A stretch of DNA of 64,000 nt from Roseivirga thermotolerans (lineage in GTDB: Bacteria; Bacteroidota; Bacteroidia; Cytophagales; Cyclobacteriaceae). The stretch covers positions 124,001 through 188,000 of the forward strand of contig NZ_BNAG01000004.1 in the NCBI RefSeq assembly GCF_014653175.1. The letters run 5' to 3'. The notes under the pieces are model-generated. The model was not told the origin of the DNA, did not search any database, and was given only the letters and a program-made list of their open reading frames with translations. Within the stretch, counting starts at the first letter, position 1, and each line of letters begins with the position of its first letter. The position numbers were made by a program, and so were the translations under genes. Positions 8,302-17,604 of this stretch are shown here, one piece after another.

Positions 8302-8309
8302 CAAAAGTA
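8302..8309 (-). promoter_or_regulatory. -7 element for tRNA-Gln
   Basis: TACTTTTG on the minus strand, 17 bases before the mature tRNA 5' end, matching TAnnTTTG. A TTTT stretch lies 19 bases further upstream in place of the TTTG -33 box. Confidence 0.5.
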
Positions 8310-8362
8310 GTCGTTGAGTTTAGATTTGAAAATGTTTTGAGCAAAAAATGTTAACTTTTTTT

Positions 8363-9529
8363 TCAGTCTTCAACCTTCCAAAAAGCAATGCCTCCGGCTT
8401 GTTTTCCAAGATATGCGGTGTCTACAACTTTAAGCGTTTGTAAATCAATTACATCCACCATTCCGGGATCATCGGCAATACCTTCCACGCTTACAAAGGC
8501 ATATCGCGAGTCGGGAGAAACGGCTACACCATGAGTGACCTTCTGGCTGTTGTTTAGCCTGGCCAGTTCTTCTCCGGTTTCCAAATTCCAGATCCCGGTT
8601 TTCGCGGCCGATTTATAAGATACTACCATGTACTTGCCATCGGGCGACAGATCGATGTTATATGGCCCTTTATCGGTTTTGAATTTGCGAGTGGCTTTCC
8701 AGGTTTTGGTATCAATCTCCAGTACCTCATCGGCTCCATTGCCGGCTACATACACCAGATCTTTAGATGGGTGAGGGCTCACCCAGGTGGGTTTAAATGC
8801 TGAGTGCTTCATGGCTCCATGGCCCATTGCCGAATGATCCATTTTGGAGTGATCCATAGCCTTTTCTTTTTGGCCCTTGTCTGCCATGTTGTGTCCCATG
8901 GCTGAGTGGTCCATCTTCGAATGATCCATGTCCAGCATTTTACTGGCTTCGTCCAGATCGAATTTTTTGGTAACAACCAGGTCCAGTGCATCAATTTCGA
9001 ATAGTTCGCCCGACATCATGGCCACCGAATAATGCTTCATTCCATCGCGGCTTAGTCGGCTGCCATGGGGCATGGCACCGGTAGTGATCTGGTCGAGCTC
9101 GGTCATAGACTCCACATCGACCACCGATACCGTGCTGGGTACCATATCGCCATGGAGATTGAAATTAACACAGTAGAGCAGGCCTGTTACAGGCGAAACC
9201 TGCATAGAGGCAGGAAAGAGGCCCAGCTGAACGGTGCCTACCAGCTCATCGGTTCCGGTTTTAAACTTGTAGAGCATACCGTATGGGTTGCCATGAGCCA
9301 GGCTCAAGTACCAATATTCACCATTGGGGCCAACGGTAATACCATGCGGCCCTTCAATCTCGGCAGGCCAAACCCCTACAGGAATTGTTTTGATGGTTTC
9401 GGCTTTTTTACCGTCAAACTTCACAACCGACACTTCGTCTTCAGACTCGGCAGTCACATACACGTAATAGCTCTGAGCTTGTACCGACAGGGCTATGGCG
9501 AGGCCAAAAAGGGTAAATAGCTTCTTCAT
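8363..9529 (-). CDS. Exported YncE-like beta-propeller protein with Met/His-rich insert
   Basis: A 388-residue secreted protein: signal peptide MKKLFTLFGLAIALSVQAQ, then seven-bladed (YncE/PQQ-quinoprotein-like, YVTN-type) propeller repeats with recurrent phrases such as PHGITVGPNGEYWYL, NIDLSPDGKYMVVSYK and HGVAVSPDSRYAFVS. Between two blades (about residues 197-243) sits an insert with two near-identical copies of MDHSKMDHSAMGH separated by a charged linker. Met/His runs of this kind occur in copper and silver resistance proteins such as PcoB/SilF-type proteins, so the insert probably binds Cu(I)/Ag(I); the propeller may bind or sequester metal in the periplasm. Function is inferred. It follows the LVIVD protein on the same strand after 89 bases. 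Confidence 0.75.
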   Translation of the reverse strand: MKKLFTLFGLAIALSVQAQSYYVYVTAESEDEVSVVKFDGKKAETIKTIPVGVWPAEIEGPHGITVGPNGEYWYLSLAHGNPYGMLYKFKTGTDELVGTVQLGLFPASMQVSPVTGLLYCVNFNLHGDMVPSTVSVVDVESMTELDQITTGAMPHGSRLSRDGMKHYSVAMMSGELFEIDALDLVVTKKFDLDEASKMLDMDHSKMDHSAMGHNMADKGQKEKAMDHSKMDHSAMGHGAMKHSAFKPTWVSPHPSKDLVYVAGNGADEVLEIDTKTWKATRKFKTDKGPYNIDLSPDGKYMVVSYKSAAKTGIWNLETGEELARLNNSQKVTHGVAVSPDSRYAFVSVEGIADDPGMVDVIDLQTLKVVDTAYLGKQAGGIAFWKVED

Positions 9530-9618
9530 TTCTTTTGGTGGTTATCAGTGATCTATTGATCAGCACATCAGTAAATTTCTACCTATTTACTGACATACTG
9601 ATCACAGAATGCTCTAAA

Positions 9619-11598
9619 TTACTTCGACTGAATTTTTGTTTCTTTTGGTTTTTCTGGCTCCAATTTGGCCGACCACAGTCCACTATTCCAGTCAGAGAAG
9701 AAGATGTGTCCTTTGTGTAACTGAGCTCCCCAGGTAAACGGTGCGTTGGGGGTGTAACCATTGCCATCGTTTGGAATAAACCAGGCAATTTCGCGGCCTT
9801 GTTTTCTTAGGTCACCCATTAGCTCTCCACTCAAATCGAAAACTCTTACCCCGGCATTGTAGAAAGCTACATAGAGTATATCATCTTCAATCCAGTAGTT
9901 GTGAGAGCCGGCATAAGGAATTTCAACTCTGGCTATTTCTTCGGGGTTTTCCAGATCGGTAAAGTCAATAATGTGCAGATAACCTCCGGCCATATTTACT
10001 CCACCCTTGGCTGTGTTGAGTCCGTAGGGGAAGATTTCATCACCACCAATTACATAGAATTTTCCGGTTTTGCTTCGGTACGGGAAGGCGGCATGGTTGG
10101 CTCCGTTCGGATAGGCATAGCTTGCAAATTGCACCGGGTTTTTGGGCGATCCTCCGGCTATGCCATTGCCTACGTCCACTAGCTGTATACCGTCTGACCA
10201 GTTAGAAGAATAGGCGATTCCGTCTTCTACCCATACATCGTGTATGGCGTGGCCTGGCGTATCTAGTTCAAATTTAGAAACCGCATAGGGCTTTTTGGGA
10301 TCTTCTATGTTAATGATGTAGTACTTTTGACCGGCACTAAGGGCGTATATGTGGTTTTTGTAGATGAAAACATTGTGAACACCACCGGTTAGGTTTTCAT
10401 CGAAAGTGGAGATGATTTCTACGTTTCGAGGGTCTTTTACATCGATAATGACCAGTCCGTTTTTACGGTTAGAGGCTCCTTCCCGGCTAATAACACAAAT
10501 GGTACCGTCTTCTGAAATTTTTACATCGTTAACCGTTCGGGCGTCTACCTGCACAGAGTCTATTTTAAAAATGTTGGCAGGATTGGTAACGTCCCAGAAG
10601 TAGGCCTTACCATCGGCTCCCCAGGTGCCGGTAACCGCATAGTCTCGGCCATCTACACCTTCCCAAATCCACAGGTCTGACGTATGCTTATCGTTAACAG
10701 AACCCTGACCTACCATTTCAATTTTTCGTGTAACATCCCGCGGTACAATGCGGAGGGTTTTTGAAGCAGAAGCTACTCCTGCGGCAGCGGTTATGGTGTA
10801 TGTTCCCGCTTCATCGGCTACGAACCGGCCATCTTGCTTAATCAGGCCCGATGCGCTTTGGCTTACATCGTCAGAAACGCCATAAAAGGAATACTGAATG
10901 GGTGCATCGGCAATTACATTGCCTTTGGCATCGAGTGCTTTGGCATTGAAATGGAACACATCACCGGTTCTTCCCTGGTCTCCATCAGCACTAAGCTCAA
11001 TACGAGTAATGGGATTTTTAACCACATTTAGGCTTATGGTATTTTCAATGTTTTCTGCTTTGGCAGTGATATTTACTTTTCCTTCTTTGAATGTATTGAT
11101 AACCCCAAAACCGGAAACACTGGCCACCGAAGAGTTGGCTGAGCTAAAAGTAACTTGAACATCTGCTCTTTCCAGACCGGCCTTATCAATTACTTTGTAT
11201 TTGAGGGCTACCGGAGTACCGGCATAAATAGTATTGGGTATGCCTTCTATTTTAATTTCTGAAATGGGAGGGTAGTTGACCCTTACCTTGATACTTTTGC
11301 GATTTCCTTCAGGATAATCGGCCACTGAACCACCACCAATTACAAGCACTTCAAACTCACCGGGTTTAAATGCCTCAATGGTTTGGGTAGAATCTACATA
11401 TACACTGCGTCTGGCGCGTGAGAAAGCTCTTACATCTTCTTTAGACTTTTTGCCGTTTTCCTGAACGTAGATGTCTAATTTTTTCTTTTCTCCCACATTG
11501 AGAACAATTTCATCCGGAGCTACAATTTTCTTTTGAGCCATAAGACCTGCCGGCAGCAGGAGCAGGGCTAAAAAGGTGAGTTTTAACAAGTGCTTCAT
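9619..11598 (-). CDS. Secreted Ig-like and LVIVD-repeat protein
   Basis: A 659-residue exported protein with signal peptide MKHLLKLTFLALLLLPAGLMAQ. Residues about 25-285 are bacterial Ig-like (Big2-type) beta domains (repeated phrases such as IKIEGIPNTIYAGTPVALKYKV and ITRIELSADGD). Residues about 300-640 form a beta-propeller of LVIVD repeats (LVIIDVKDPRNVEIIST, YIINIEDPKKPYAVSKF, LHIIDFTDLENPEEIAR). LVIVD proteins are surface proteins of unknown role. No type IX sorting domain is seen at the C-terminus. The next gene downstream is another propeller, so the two may act together at the cell surface. Confidence 0.75.
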   Translation of the reverse strand: MKHLLKLTFLALLLLPAGLMAQKKIVAPDEIVLNVGEKKKLDIYVQENGKKSKEDVRAFSRARRSVYVDSTQTIEAFKPGEFEVLVIGGGSVADYPEGNRKSIKVRVNYPPISEIKIEGIPNTIYAGTPVALKYKVIDKAGLERADVQVTFSSANSSVASVSGFGVINTFKEGKVNITAKAENIENTISLNVVKNPITRIELSADGDQGRTGDVFHFNAKALDAKGNVIADAPIQYSFYGVSDDVSQSASGLIKQDGRFVADEAGTYTITAAAGVASASKTLRIVPRDVTRKIEMVGQGSVNDKHTSDLWIWEGVDGRDYAVTGTWGADGKAYFWDVTNPANIFKIDSVQVDARTVNDVKISEDGTICVISREGASNRKNGLVIIDVKDPRNVEIISTFDENLTGGVHNVFIYKNHIYALSAGQKYYIINIEDPKKPYAVSKFELDTPGHAIHDVWVEDGIAYSSNWSDGIQLVDVGNGIAGGSPKNPVQFASYAYPNGANHAAFPYRSKTGKFYVIGGDEIFPYGLNTAKGGVNMAGGYLHIIDFTDLENPEEIARVEIPYAGSHNYWIEDDILYVAFYNAGVRVFDLSGELMGDLRKQGREIAWFIPNDGNGYTPNAPFTWGAQLHKGHIFFSDWNSGLWSAKLEPEKPKETKIQSK

Positions 11599-11768
11599 TA
11601 TTAGTGGTTTAAGTTTAAAAATGAAAAGTACCTAATCTGCTCAAATCATACAACCTATGATTGACAGGTGGTATACCAAATTTTTCGGCACACAGAGGCA
11701 TATTCGATGCCCATAGATTCAGTGCTTAAAAAGTGGGTTTTTCTTTTTATGGCCTTCCATTGGAGCTA

Positions 11769-13109
11769 TTAGAGCATTTCAGTTTCCAACTGCTCTAGTG
11801 TTTTGCCTTTGGTTTCGGGCATAACCTTCCAAACAAAAATTAGCTGAAAGGCCATGAGTATGGCAAAAGCAGCAAATACCCAACCGGCACCAATGGTGGT
11901 GAACAATACGGGAACCATGGCTGGTATAATGGCTGCTAACCACCAGTGTACTGATGAGCCAAATGACTGACCTTTTGAGCGCATGTGGTTGGGGAAAATT
12001 TCAGAGATAAATACCCATATAACAGCGCCCTGGCCTATGGCATGAGCTCCAATGAATAGAAATAAAGCAGGTGGTACAATAGAAGCCCAACCAAAGAAGA
12101 AGGCTAGTGAGGTGGTGGTGAGAGTAATAATATAGCCAAAGGAACCTATATACATTAGGCGTTTACGGCCTACTTTGTCGATAATAATTACGCCAATAAT
12201 GGTGAAAATAAAATTGGCAATACCTACACCTACTGTACTTAAAAATACGGCATCCTCGCCCAGGCCGGCTTCTGAGAATATTCTTTTGGCGTAGTATAGC
12301 AGGGCATTGATACCGCTGAACTGATTGAAGAACGCAATGGCAAAGGCGAGCAGGAGGGGACGTTTATACTTAGCCGAAAAAAGCTTTTCGCTAGAGCCGC
12401 GTGTTTGTGGCGAGGAGGTTCGAACTTGTTCTAACTGGGCTTGAACCTGGGTGGAATGGTAAATTTTTTCGAAAATTTTACGCGCTTTTTCCACATTACC
12501 CTGCTTTAGTAAAAGCCAACGAGGGCTTTCCGGTACGGTCAGCACTATGAGTGTATAGAGCAAGGCAGGCAGGGCTTCAATGCCTATCATCCATCGCCAG
12601 GATTCTATTTCTATACTTTTAGCAATCAGGTAGTTCGATATGAAGGCGACAAGGATACCGAATACAATATTTAGCTGATAGAGGGCCACAAGGCGCCCTC
12701 TTTGGTTGGCTGGGGCAATTTCTGAAACAAAGGTTGGTGCGGCTATGGTCGATGCTCCAACACCCAAGCCACCAATAAAGCGGAAGGCTGCAAAAAGCCA
12801 TGGATCGCTTACAAGTGCAGAGCCCAGGGCAGAAACAGTATATAGAACTCCTATGAGAAACAAAGTCTTTTTACGACCGATCTTATCGTTGGGAAAACCA
12901 CCAAACATGGCTCCAATAACAGTTCCCCACAAGGCTGAACCGACTACCACTATACCATGGAAAAGATCGTTTCGACCATTGAGCGTATACCCGGACCAGA
13001 GTTTCTGTAGCTCTTGTTCGGCACCATTGATTACTATGGTATCGAATCCAAATAGAAATCCGGCCAATGCCCCGGCAATCGACCAGTAAAAGACTTTGTT
13101 ATTGTTCAT
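11769..13109 (-). CDS. MFS sugar porter (XylE/GLUT family)
   Basis: A 446-residue 12-helix transporter of the sugar porter family. Signatures: FGFDTIVINGAE in TM1, the DKIGRKK loop 2-3 motif, RFIGGLGVGASTIAAPTFVSEIAPANQRGRL, PESPRWLL at the end of the first half, QFSGINALLYYAK in TM7, DKVGRKRLM in the second half, and the closing PETKGKTLEQLE. Members carry xylose, glucose, arabinose or inositol with protons or sodium. The substrate is not clear; the neighbour at 13346-14233 (isomerase/epimerase-like) suggests sugar or polyol use. Confidence 0.9.
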   Translation of the reverse strand: MNNNKVFYWSIAGALAGFLFGFDTIVINGAEQELQKLWSGYTLNGRNDLFHGIVVVGSALWGTVIGAMFGGFPNDKIGRKKTLFLIGVLYTVSALGSALVSDPWLFAAFRFIGGLGVGASTIAAPTFVSEIAPANQRGRLVALYQLNIVFGILVAFISNYLIAKSIEIESWRWMIGIEALPALLYTLIVLTVPESPRWLLLKQGNVEKARKIFEKIYHSTQVQAQLEQVRTSSPQTRGSSEKLFSAKYKRPLLLAFAIAFFNQFSGINALLYYAKRIFSEAGLGEDAVFLSTVGVGIANFIFTIIGVIIIDKVGRKRLMYIGSFGYIITLTTTSLAFFFGWASIVPPALFLFIGAHAIGQGAVIWVFISEIFPNHMRSKGQSFGSSVHWWLAAIIPAMVPVLFTTIGAGWVFAAFAILMAFQLIFVWKVMPETKGKTLEQLETEML

Positions 13110-13200
13110 TATCCGTGTTTAAGTCAGCAGAGTGAAAAATATTCAATCCGGTTAAGCTTCCGTGCCGACTGCCCGGTTTTGTTTCAGTGGTTGGCTTGCG

Positions 13201-13242
13201 AGCAGCCTTTCGGTAAGTGTACCAGATGGAGCCAAGGCTGCT
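13201..13242. repeat. Stem-loop with repeated arm in a 236-base gap
   Basis: AGCAGCCTT (13201-13209) is inverted perfectly as AAGGCTGCT (13234-13242), and the first arm recurs in direct orientation at 13322-13330, just before the next gene's stop. It lies between the isomerase-like gene and the sugar porter. No T-run; role unknown. Confidence 0.4.
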
Positions 13243-13345
13243 TGGTAGTGCCCGGGTTAGTTCTAAAAGAGAAGCAAATGTTGCGTTGCTTACTGGCCTT
13301 AAGAAAACCCATGACTTTTGAAGCAGCCTTGCTCTTAGGGATTGA

Positions 13346-14233
13346 TTAGAATACGAGTTTCTTTAAGTGTTTAATACTTGTTTCCAGGCTGCTTACTGAA
13401 TCTTCGGCAAAATTACCATCCTGTTCTACAAAGAAATATTCCATTCCGGCATCATTCTTATGACCAAAAATCTGTCTCCAGTCTATAATTCCATTGCCAA
13501 CTTCGGTCATAGGTTGCCCATCGTCTAAGGAGAGGTCTTTTACATGCCATAGTGGTACGCGACCCATGTTTTGTCTGAAGAAGGTTAGCGGGTTTTTTTC
13601 GGCTTTGCGAGCCCAGTATATGTCGAGCTCAATTTTCACATACTGAGGGTCAGTTTCTTTTAAGATAACCTCCATAGGAACTTCGCCATCCAGCTCCATA
13701 AACTCAAAGTCATGGTTGTGGTAGCACAACTGGATATTGGATTTTTTAGCGGCTTCACCCACTTTGTTTAGTTGCTCACAAAGTGCTTTATACTGGTCTA
13801 TAGACTCTCGTTCAAAAGGCATTAGCCAGGGGCAAACTATAAATTCGGCACCAAGGGTGGCGGCATCGTCTATTGCGCGCTGTGGCTCGTGCCAAAGGGT
13901 GCCCGGAATTTTGCGTTCTCCGGCACCTGTTGGTGTGTGAATGCTTTTTACCTGAAGCTTGGATTTTTCGAAAATGGCTTTGGCTTCTGCTATGGGCTTT
14001 CCCAGTATTTTTCCATCAGAAAAGTCGAATAGCTCCATATAGTCGTATCCGGCCTTTCTTAGTCTCTTCAGAGTACCGGGCATGTCTTTATAGATCACAT
14101 CGCGAACGGTAAAGGCCTGAAAGCCGAATGATTTAATGGTCTCGCTTCTCCGTGTTGCCCCCAAAAGCTGAGGGGCCACCAGTGCGGAAGCTGCCGCAAG
14201 ACCGGCTGTTTGAATAAAGTTTCTGCGTTTCAT
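13346..14233 (-). CDS. Tat-exported sugar phosphate isomerase/epimerase-like TIM-barrel protein
   Basis: A 295-residue xylose-isomerase-like TIM-barrel (AP endonuclease 2 superfamily) preceded by a twin-arginine signal (MKRRNFIQTAGLAAASALVAP). Barrel motifs include GYDYMELFDFSDG, a QLCYHNHDFEF metal-site stretch, KIELDIYWARKAEKNPLTFF, LWHVKDLS and EYFFVEQDGN near the end, giving the usual Glu/Asp/His metal ligands. Bacteroidota carry many such exported proteins for sugar or inositol derivatives; the substrate is unknown. It is downstream of the sugar porter on the same strand but 236 bases away. Confidence 0.8.
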   Translation of the reverse strand: MKRRNFIQTAGLAAASALVAPQLLGATRRSETIKSFGFQAFTVRDVIYKDMPGTLKRLRKAGYDYMELFDFSDGKILGKPIAEAKAIFEKSKLQVKSIHTPTGAGERKIPGTLWHEPQRAIDDAATLGAEFIVCPWLMPFERESIDQYKALCEQLNKVGEAAKKSNIQLCYHNHDFEFMELDGEVPMEVILKETDPQYVKIELDIYWARKAEKNPLTFFRQNMGRVPLWHVKDLSLDDGQPMTEVGNGIIDWRQIFGHKNDAGMEYFFVEQDGNFAEDSVSSLETSIKHLKKLVF

Positions 14234-14307
14234 TTGATCGATATTTCCTTTGAAACTAAGAAAAAGGAAGAAAATTTTCTAGCAGAAACTCACGAGGGGT
14301 ATAAACG

Positions 14308-14347
14308 AAAAGACACCCAAACCTACTTTCGGTGTTGGGTGTCTTTT
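14308..14347 (-). terminator. Intrinsic terminator of the kdn operon
   Basis: AAAAGACACCCAA (14308-14320) pairs with TTGGGTGTCTTTT (14335-14347), and the stem continues with ACC/GGT. It lies 25 bases past the kdnB stop on the minus strand and ends in TCTTTT, so it probably ends the kdnA-kdsB-kdnB transcript. Confidence 0.8.
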
Positions 14348-14371
14348 GATGAAGTCCAGACAGTACTGGAC

Positions 14372-15448
14372 TTACATTTTCTCGTACATTGCTCTCAATT
14401 TCTTTCGGGTAATGGTGTCGCGCCAGTTTTTACCCAAGGCATTTTCCCAAAGGGGTTCTAAAAACAGGGCCACATCAATCATTTTTTCAAATTGCTCATC
14501 GGTGAGGTTGGCACAGATGCCTTTCGGTATATCGATATCATGCTTTTTCACCATGGCTTTGAATTTGGCCACTCCTTCAGGATAAAACTCTTCGAGCTGA
14601 TCGAACACTATGCAGTTACCAATACCATGTTTGGTGCCCAACAAAAAGCTCAGGCCATAGGAGAGGGCATGGGCTACACCAACCTGCGAGTAGGCAATGG
14701 ACATGCCTCCGTGGAAAGAAGCCATCATTAGTTTGTCGTCAGAATCATCGTCCCAAACGTCCTTTTCCAAAAACACCTCTTCGCAAAGCTCCAGTGCCTT
14801 TTCTCCATACGATTGAGAGAAGGTGTTGAGGTAGGTGCCTGTAAGCGATTCAATACAGTGTATGTAACAGTCCATTCCTGTATAAAACCGCTGGTTTTTT
14901 GGAGCATTCTTGATCAATTCGGGGTCGAGAATAATCTGATCGAAAGGAGTATAGTCTGAGTTCATTCCCAGTTTGCGCTGTGGCCCTGTAAGTACCGTAG
15001 TTCGAGATACTTCGGCACCTGTGCCGGATAGGGTGGGAATACCTACATGATAGGCTCCGGGAACTTTTACCAGATCCCAACCCTGATAGTCGGCCGAAGA
15101 ACCCGGGTTGGTCATCATTAGGGCAACAGCCTTGGCAAGGTCTAACATACTACCACCACCAATGCCAATAATACCGGAAACTTCTCCATAAGCCTCTTTT
15201 AGCGAGTTGGCTATGGCGTCTACTTGCTTGGTTTTGGGCTCATCGGCTGCACTGGCATAAACTATTTTGTCTGTGCCGCTAAGCGGTATTCTGTTGATCA
15301 GGGCATTGTTCCCCTTAAAAATATCGTCTACAATAAAGATAAATGGAAAATCTGCTTTTCTGTGAGGGGTGAGTATGTCTTGGGTTTGGTCGAAACAGCC
15401 TCTGCCGTATACGACCATTTTAACCATTGGGAAGTTTTTGAATTTCAT
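14372..15448 (-). CDS. kdnB: Kdo 8-oxidase (KdnB), iron-containing alcohol dehydrogenase family
   Basis: A 358-residue Fe-ADH-family enzyme. It has the NAD-site GIGGGSMLDLAKA, GTGAEVSRTTVLTGPQRKLG, the metal ligand segment GMDCYIHCIES and VGVAHALSYGL..GTKHGIGN. By family and context it oxidises C8 of Kdo (3-deoxy-D-manno-octulosonate) to an aldehyde, the first step towards Kdo8N; the pathway is known from Shewanella (KdnA/KdnB). The frame opens at a TTG (15460), but the ATG at 15448 begins one base after the kdsB stop and is the better start. Last gene of a three-gene operon. Confidence 0.85.
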   Translation of the reverse strand: MKFKNFPMVKMVVYGRGCFDQTQDILTPHRKADFPFIFIVDDIFKGNNALINRIPLSGTDKIVYASAADEPKTKQVDAIANSLKEAYGEVSGIIGIGGGSMLDLAKAVALMMTNPGSSADYQGWDLVKVPGAYHVGIPTLSGTGAEVSRTTVLTGPQRKLGMNSDYTPFDQIILDPELIKNAPKNQRFYTGMDCYIHCIESLTGTYLNTFSQSYGEKALELCEEVFLEKDVWDDDSDDKLMMASFHGGMSIAYSQVGVAHALSYGLSFLLGTKHGIGNCIVFDQLEEFYPEGVAKFKAMVKKHDIDIPKGICANLTDEQFEKMIDVALFLEPLWENALGKNWRDTITRKKLRAMYEKM

Positions 15449-15449
15449 C

Positions 15450-16181
15450 TTAATCTTCAATAAATGTTTTTGCGTTTTCGAGATCTTGGGGCGTATCGAT
15501 TTCTATGCCCATGTATTCGGTCTCTACCATTTTAATTTTTTTGCCGGTTTCCAGGTATCTCAGGCACTCAATTTTTTCAGTGTCTTCAAGCAGGGTCATT
15601 GGGGTATGGTAAAAATCGAGCAAGGCCTGTTTTCTAAAAGCATATACTCCTATGTGCTCGTAGTATTTAGTGTTGGCTTCTTTATTTCTCGGGTAGGGTA
15701 TGGGCGACCTTGAAAAGAACAAGGCAAAGTTGTTTTGGTCAACGACCACTTTCACGTAGTTGGGGTCTTCAATTTGGTTTACTTTGGTGAGCACTTGCAT
15801 GAGAGAGGCCAGATCAATATCGGCTGCATCGGGGCCTTCGAAAACGTTGAGCAATTTTACCAAAGGTTCTTTTTTGGTAAAGGGTTCATCGCCCTGAACG
15901 TTGACAATAATGTCGGCCTCTATTTGTTCAGCTGCTTCAGCTATTCGGTCGCTACCACATTCGTGATTTTTTATACTCTTTATGGCTTTTCCACCATTGC
16001 CAACTATTTCGTTGTAAATAACTTCTGAGTCTGTCACCACAAATACATCGGAGAAAAGACCAGTGTTTAGTGTGGCTTCATAGGTTCTCAGTATCACCGA
16101 CTTGGAGCCCAACTTGGCCATTAGTTTACCGGGAAACCGGGTGGCATCGTATCGGGCTGGTATAAGGGCAACAACTTTCAT
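15450..16181 (-). CDS. kdsB: 3-deoxy-manno-octulosonate cytidylyltransferase (CMP-Kdo/Kdo8N synthetase)
   Basis: A 243-residue nucleotidyltransferase that activates Kdo (or, here, probably Kdo8N) with CTP to CMP-sugar for lipopolysaccharide core assembly in the cytoplasm. Motifs: [17 protein letters not shown] at the N-terminus, [24 protein letters not shown] and HIGVYAFRK, and an [11 protein letters not shown] end. Length is standard. Its ATG overlaps the kdnA stop by one base (TAATG). In Shewanella the KdsB paralogue beside kdnA/kdnB prefers Kdo8N; whether this copy does, and whether a second kdsB exists elsewhere, cannot be seen here. Confidence 0.92.
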   Translation of the reverse strand: MKVVALIPARYDATRFPGKLMAKLGSKSVILRTYEATLNTGLFSDVFVVTDSEVIYNEIVGNGGKAIKSIKNHECGSDRIAEAAEQIEADIIVNVQGDEPFTKKEPLVKLLNVFEGPDAADIDLASLMQVLTKVNQIEDPNYVKVVVDQNNFALFFSRSPIPYPRNKEANTKYYEHIGVYAFRKQALLDFYHTPMTLLEDTEKIECLRYLETGKKIKMVETEYMGIEIDTPQDLENAKTFIED

Positions 16182-17374
16182 TACAAAACTGAGGCTATGG
16201 TTTGGGCCATCTTCTCTGCTCGTTCATGAGCTTGCTCTTCTGTCCAGTTTAGGTTGATAAGAGAAGAAATGGTTCGGCCAATAATCTTATCTGATTGTTG
16301 GAAGGCATTAAAATCGGTGTTCTTAATGGCGTCTACCAATGCAGGGTTCAACGGGAACAACGAGGTGGCGTTTTTAAGGTGGTCCCACTTTTTAATATAG
16401 TGCCAGTTGTTATCGTACCAATAGAAGTTTCCTCCCAGCCCATTACTAAGCAATGCTTTGTGTGCTGCTCGGGCTAAATCTTCGGTAGGGAGGAAGAAAG
16501 AAAGGAACGAGGCATTGTCACCTTGTGGATCTGGTATGTGTCTAAAACTAATGCCCTCTACTTTTTGTAAAGCGGCTTTTATAATAGCATTGTGCTTTCT
16601 TTGCGTAGCCAATATGCTATCGAGTTTTCTTATTTGGGCAAGCCCAACAGCAGCATGAAGCTCAGATATTCTGAAGTTATAGCCCAGAAAGGGGTGGCTT
16701 TCAGCACCCCGGTCAGTACCAATGTGGTCATGCCCATGGTCTGTATAATGATCGGCATGTGTATAAAACTCTTTGTTATTGGTAAGGAATGCTCCTCCTT
16801 CACCGCAGGTTATAGTTTTCACAAAGTCGAAAGAGAAAGTTCCTCCATGACCTATGGTACCCAGTTTTTGTCCGTTGAACGAACCGCCAATGGCCTGGCA
16901 GGCATCTTCTAACAGCAGAAGGTCATGCTTTTCGCAAATGGCCATTAACTCATCCATTTGTGCCATAGAACCACACATATGAACAGGCATTACCATTTTG
17001 GTTTTGGGTGTAATTGCTGCTTCTACAGCTTTGGGGTCCAGGCAGAGAGTTTCATCGACATCGACCAACACAGGTATTGCTCCGGCCGCAATAATGGCCT
17101 CAAAGCTGGCCACAAAGGTAAAAGTGGGCATTATAACCTCATCTCCATAACCTACTCCCATTACAGCCATCGCTGTACTCAAAGCGGTGGTTCCGCTTGA
17201 GGTAAGCTGCGCATGTTGTACCTGAAAAGTGTCTTGAATGGCTTTTTCCAGTTCTTTGGCTTTCCACTGGTTGTTGCGCATGGCATCGAAGCCATAACGC
17301 ATCAGAATGCCTGTTTCTAACACATCGTTTACTTCCTTTCGCTCTTCTGCTCCGAAGAATTCAAATCCTGGCAT
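16181..17374 (-). CDS. kdnA: PLP-dependent aminotransferase (KdnA), DegT/DnrJ/EryC1 family
   Basis: A 397-residue sugar aminotransferase of the DegT/DnrJ/EryC1/StrS family. Visible: [12 protein letters not shown] (phosphate-binding), EDACQAIGG (cofactor Asp), and the PLP lysine in [16 protein letters not shown] at Lys186, with [12 protein letters not shown] after it. In the Kdo8N pathway KdnA puts an amino group on the C8 aldehyde made by KdnB, using glutamate. The gene order kdnA-kdsB-kdnB with overlapping or abutting ends strongly supports this role over other sugar aminotransferases. It heads the operon, with a good promoter match upstream (17392-17424). Confidence 0.85.
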   Translation of the reverse strand: MPGFEFFGAEERKEVNDVLETGILMRYGFDAMRNNQWKAKELEKAIQDTFQVQHAQLTSSGTTALSTAMAVMGVGYGDEVIMPTFTFVASFEAIIAAGAIPVLVDVDETLCLDPKAVEAAITPKTKMVMPVHMCGSMAQMDELMAICEKHDLLLLEDACQAIGGSFNGQKLGTIGHGGTFSFDFVKTITCGEGGAFLTNNKEFYTHADHYTDHGHDHIGTDRGAESHPFLGYNFRISELHAAVGLAQIRKLDSILATQRKHNAIIKAALQKVEGISFRHIPDPQGDNASFLSFFLPTEDLARAAHKALLSNGLGGNFYWYDNNWHYIKKWDHLKNATSLFPLNPALVDAIKNTDFNAFQQSDKIIGRTISSLINLNWTEEQAHERAEKMAQTIASVL

Positions 17375-17391
17375 GTATCTAAATTTTGGGT

Positions 17392-17424
17392 CAAAAATAG
17401 ATAGAAATAATCAGGTCTCACAAA
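17392..17424 (-). promoter_or_regulatory. Promoter of the kdn operon
   Basis: On the minus strand a TTTG box (17421-17424) is followed after 21 bases by TATTTTTG (17392-17399), matching the Bacteroidota TTTG-N~19-21-TAnnTTTG promoter. The -7 element ends 18 bases before the kdnA ATG, so the leader would be short. Confidence 0.6.
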
Positions 17425-17604
17425 TAGGCCCGATGGATTTAAAGCAATCAGGCTGTCGATAGCTGTTAACCAATCCCAGAATGGGAAATTTTTCTTTCTG
17501 TGGTCTGATTTATCATGCCAATGTCGACCTATTTATATTATAAATTACTGATAATCAATAGTTTGATTGTTTTGTAAGCCTTTGGCAGAATGCTTGTCTT
17601 AAGT

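Noticed and set aside
8800-8942. Met/His repeats as a DNA microsatellite error
   Set aside because: The two copies differ in codons while keeping the residues, so the protein motif, not the DNA, is kept.
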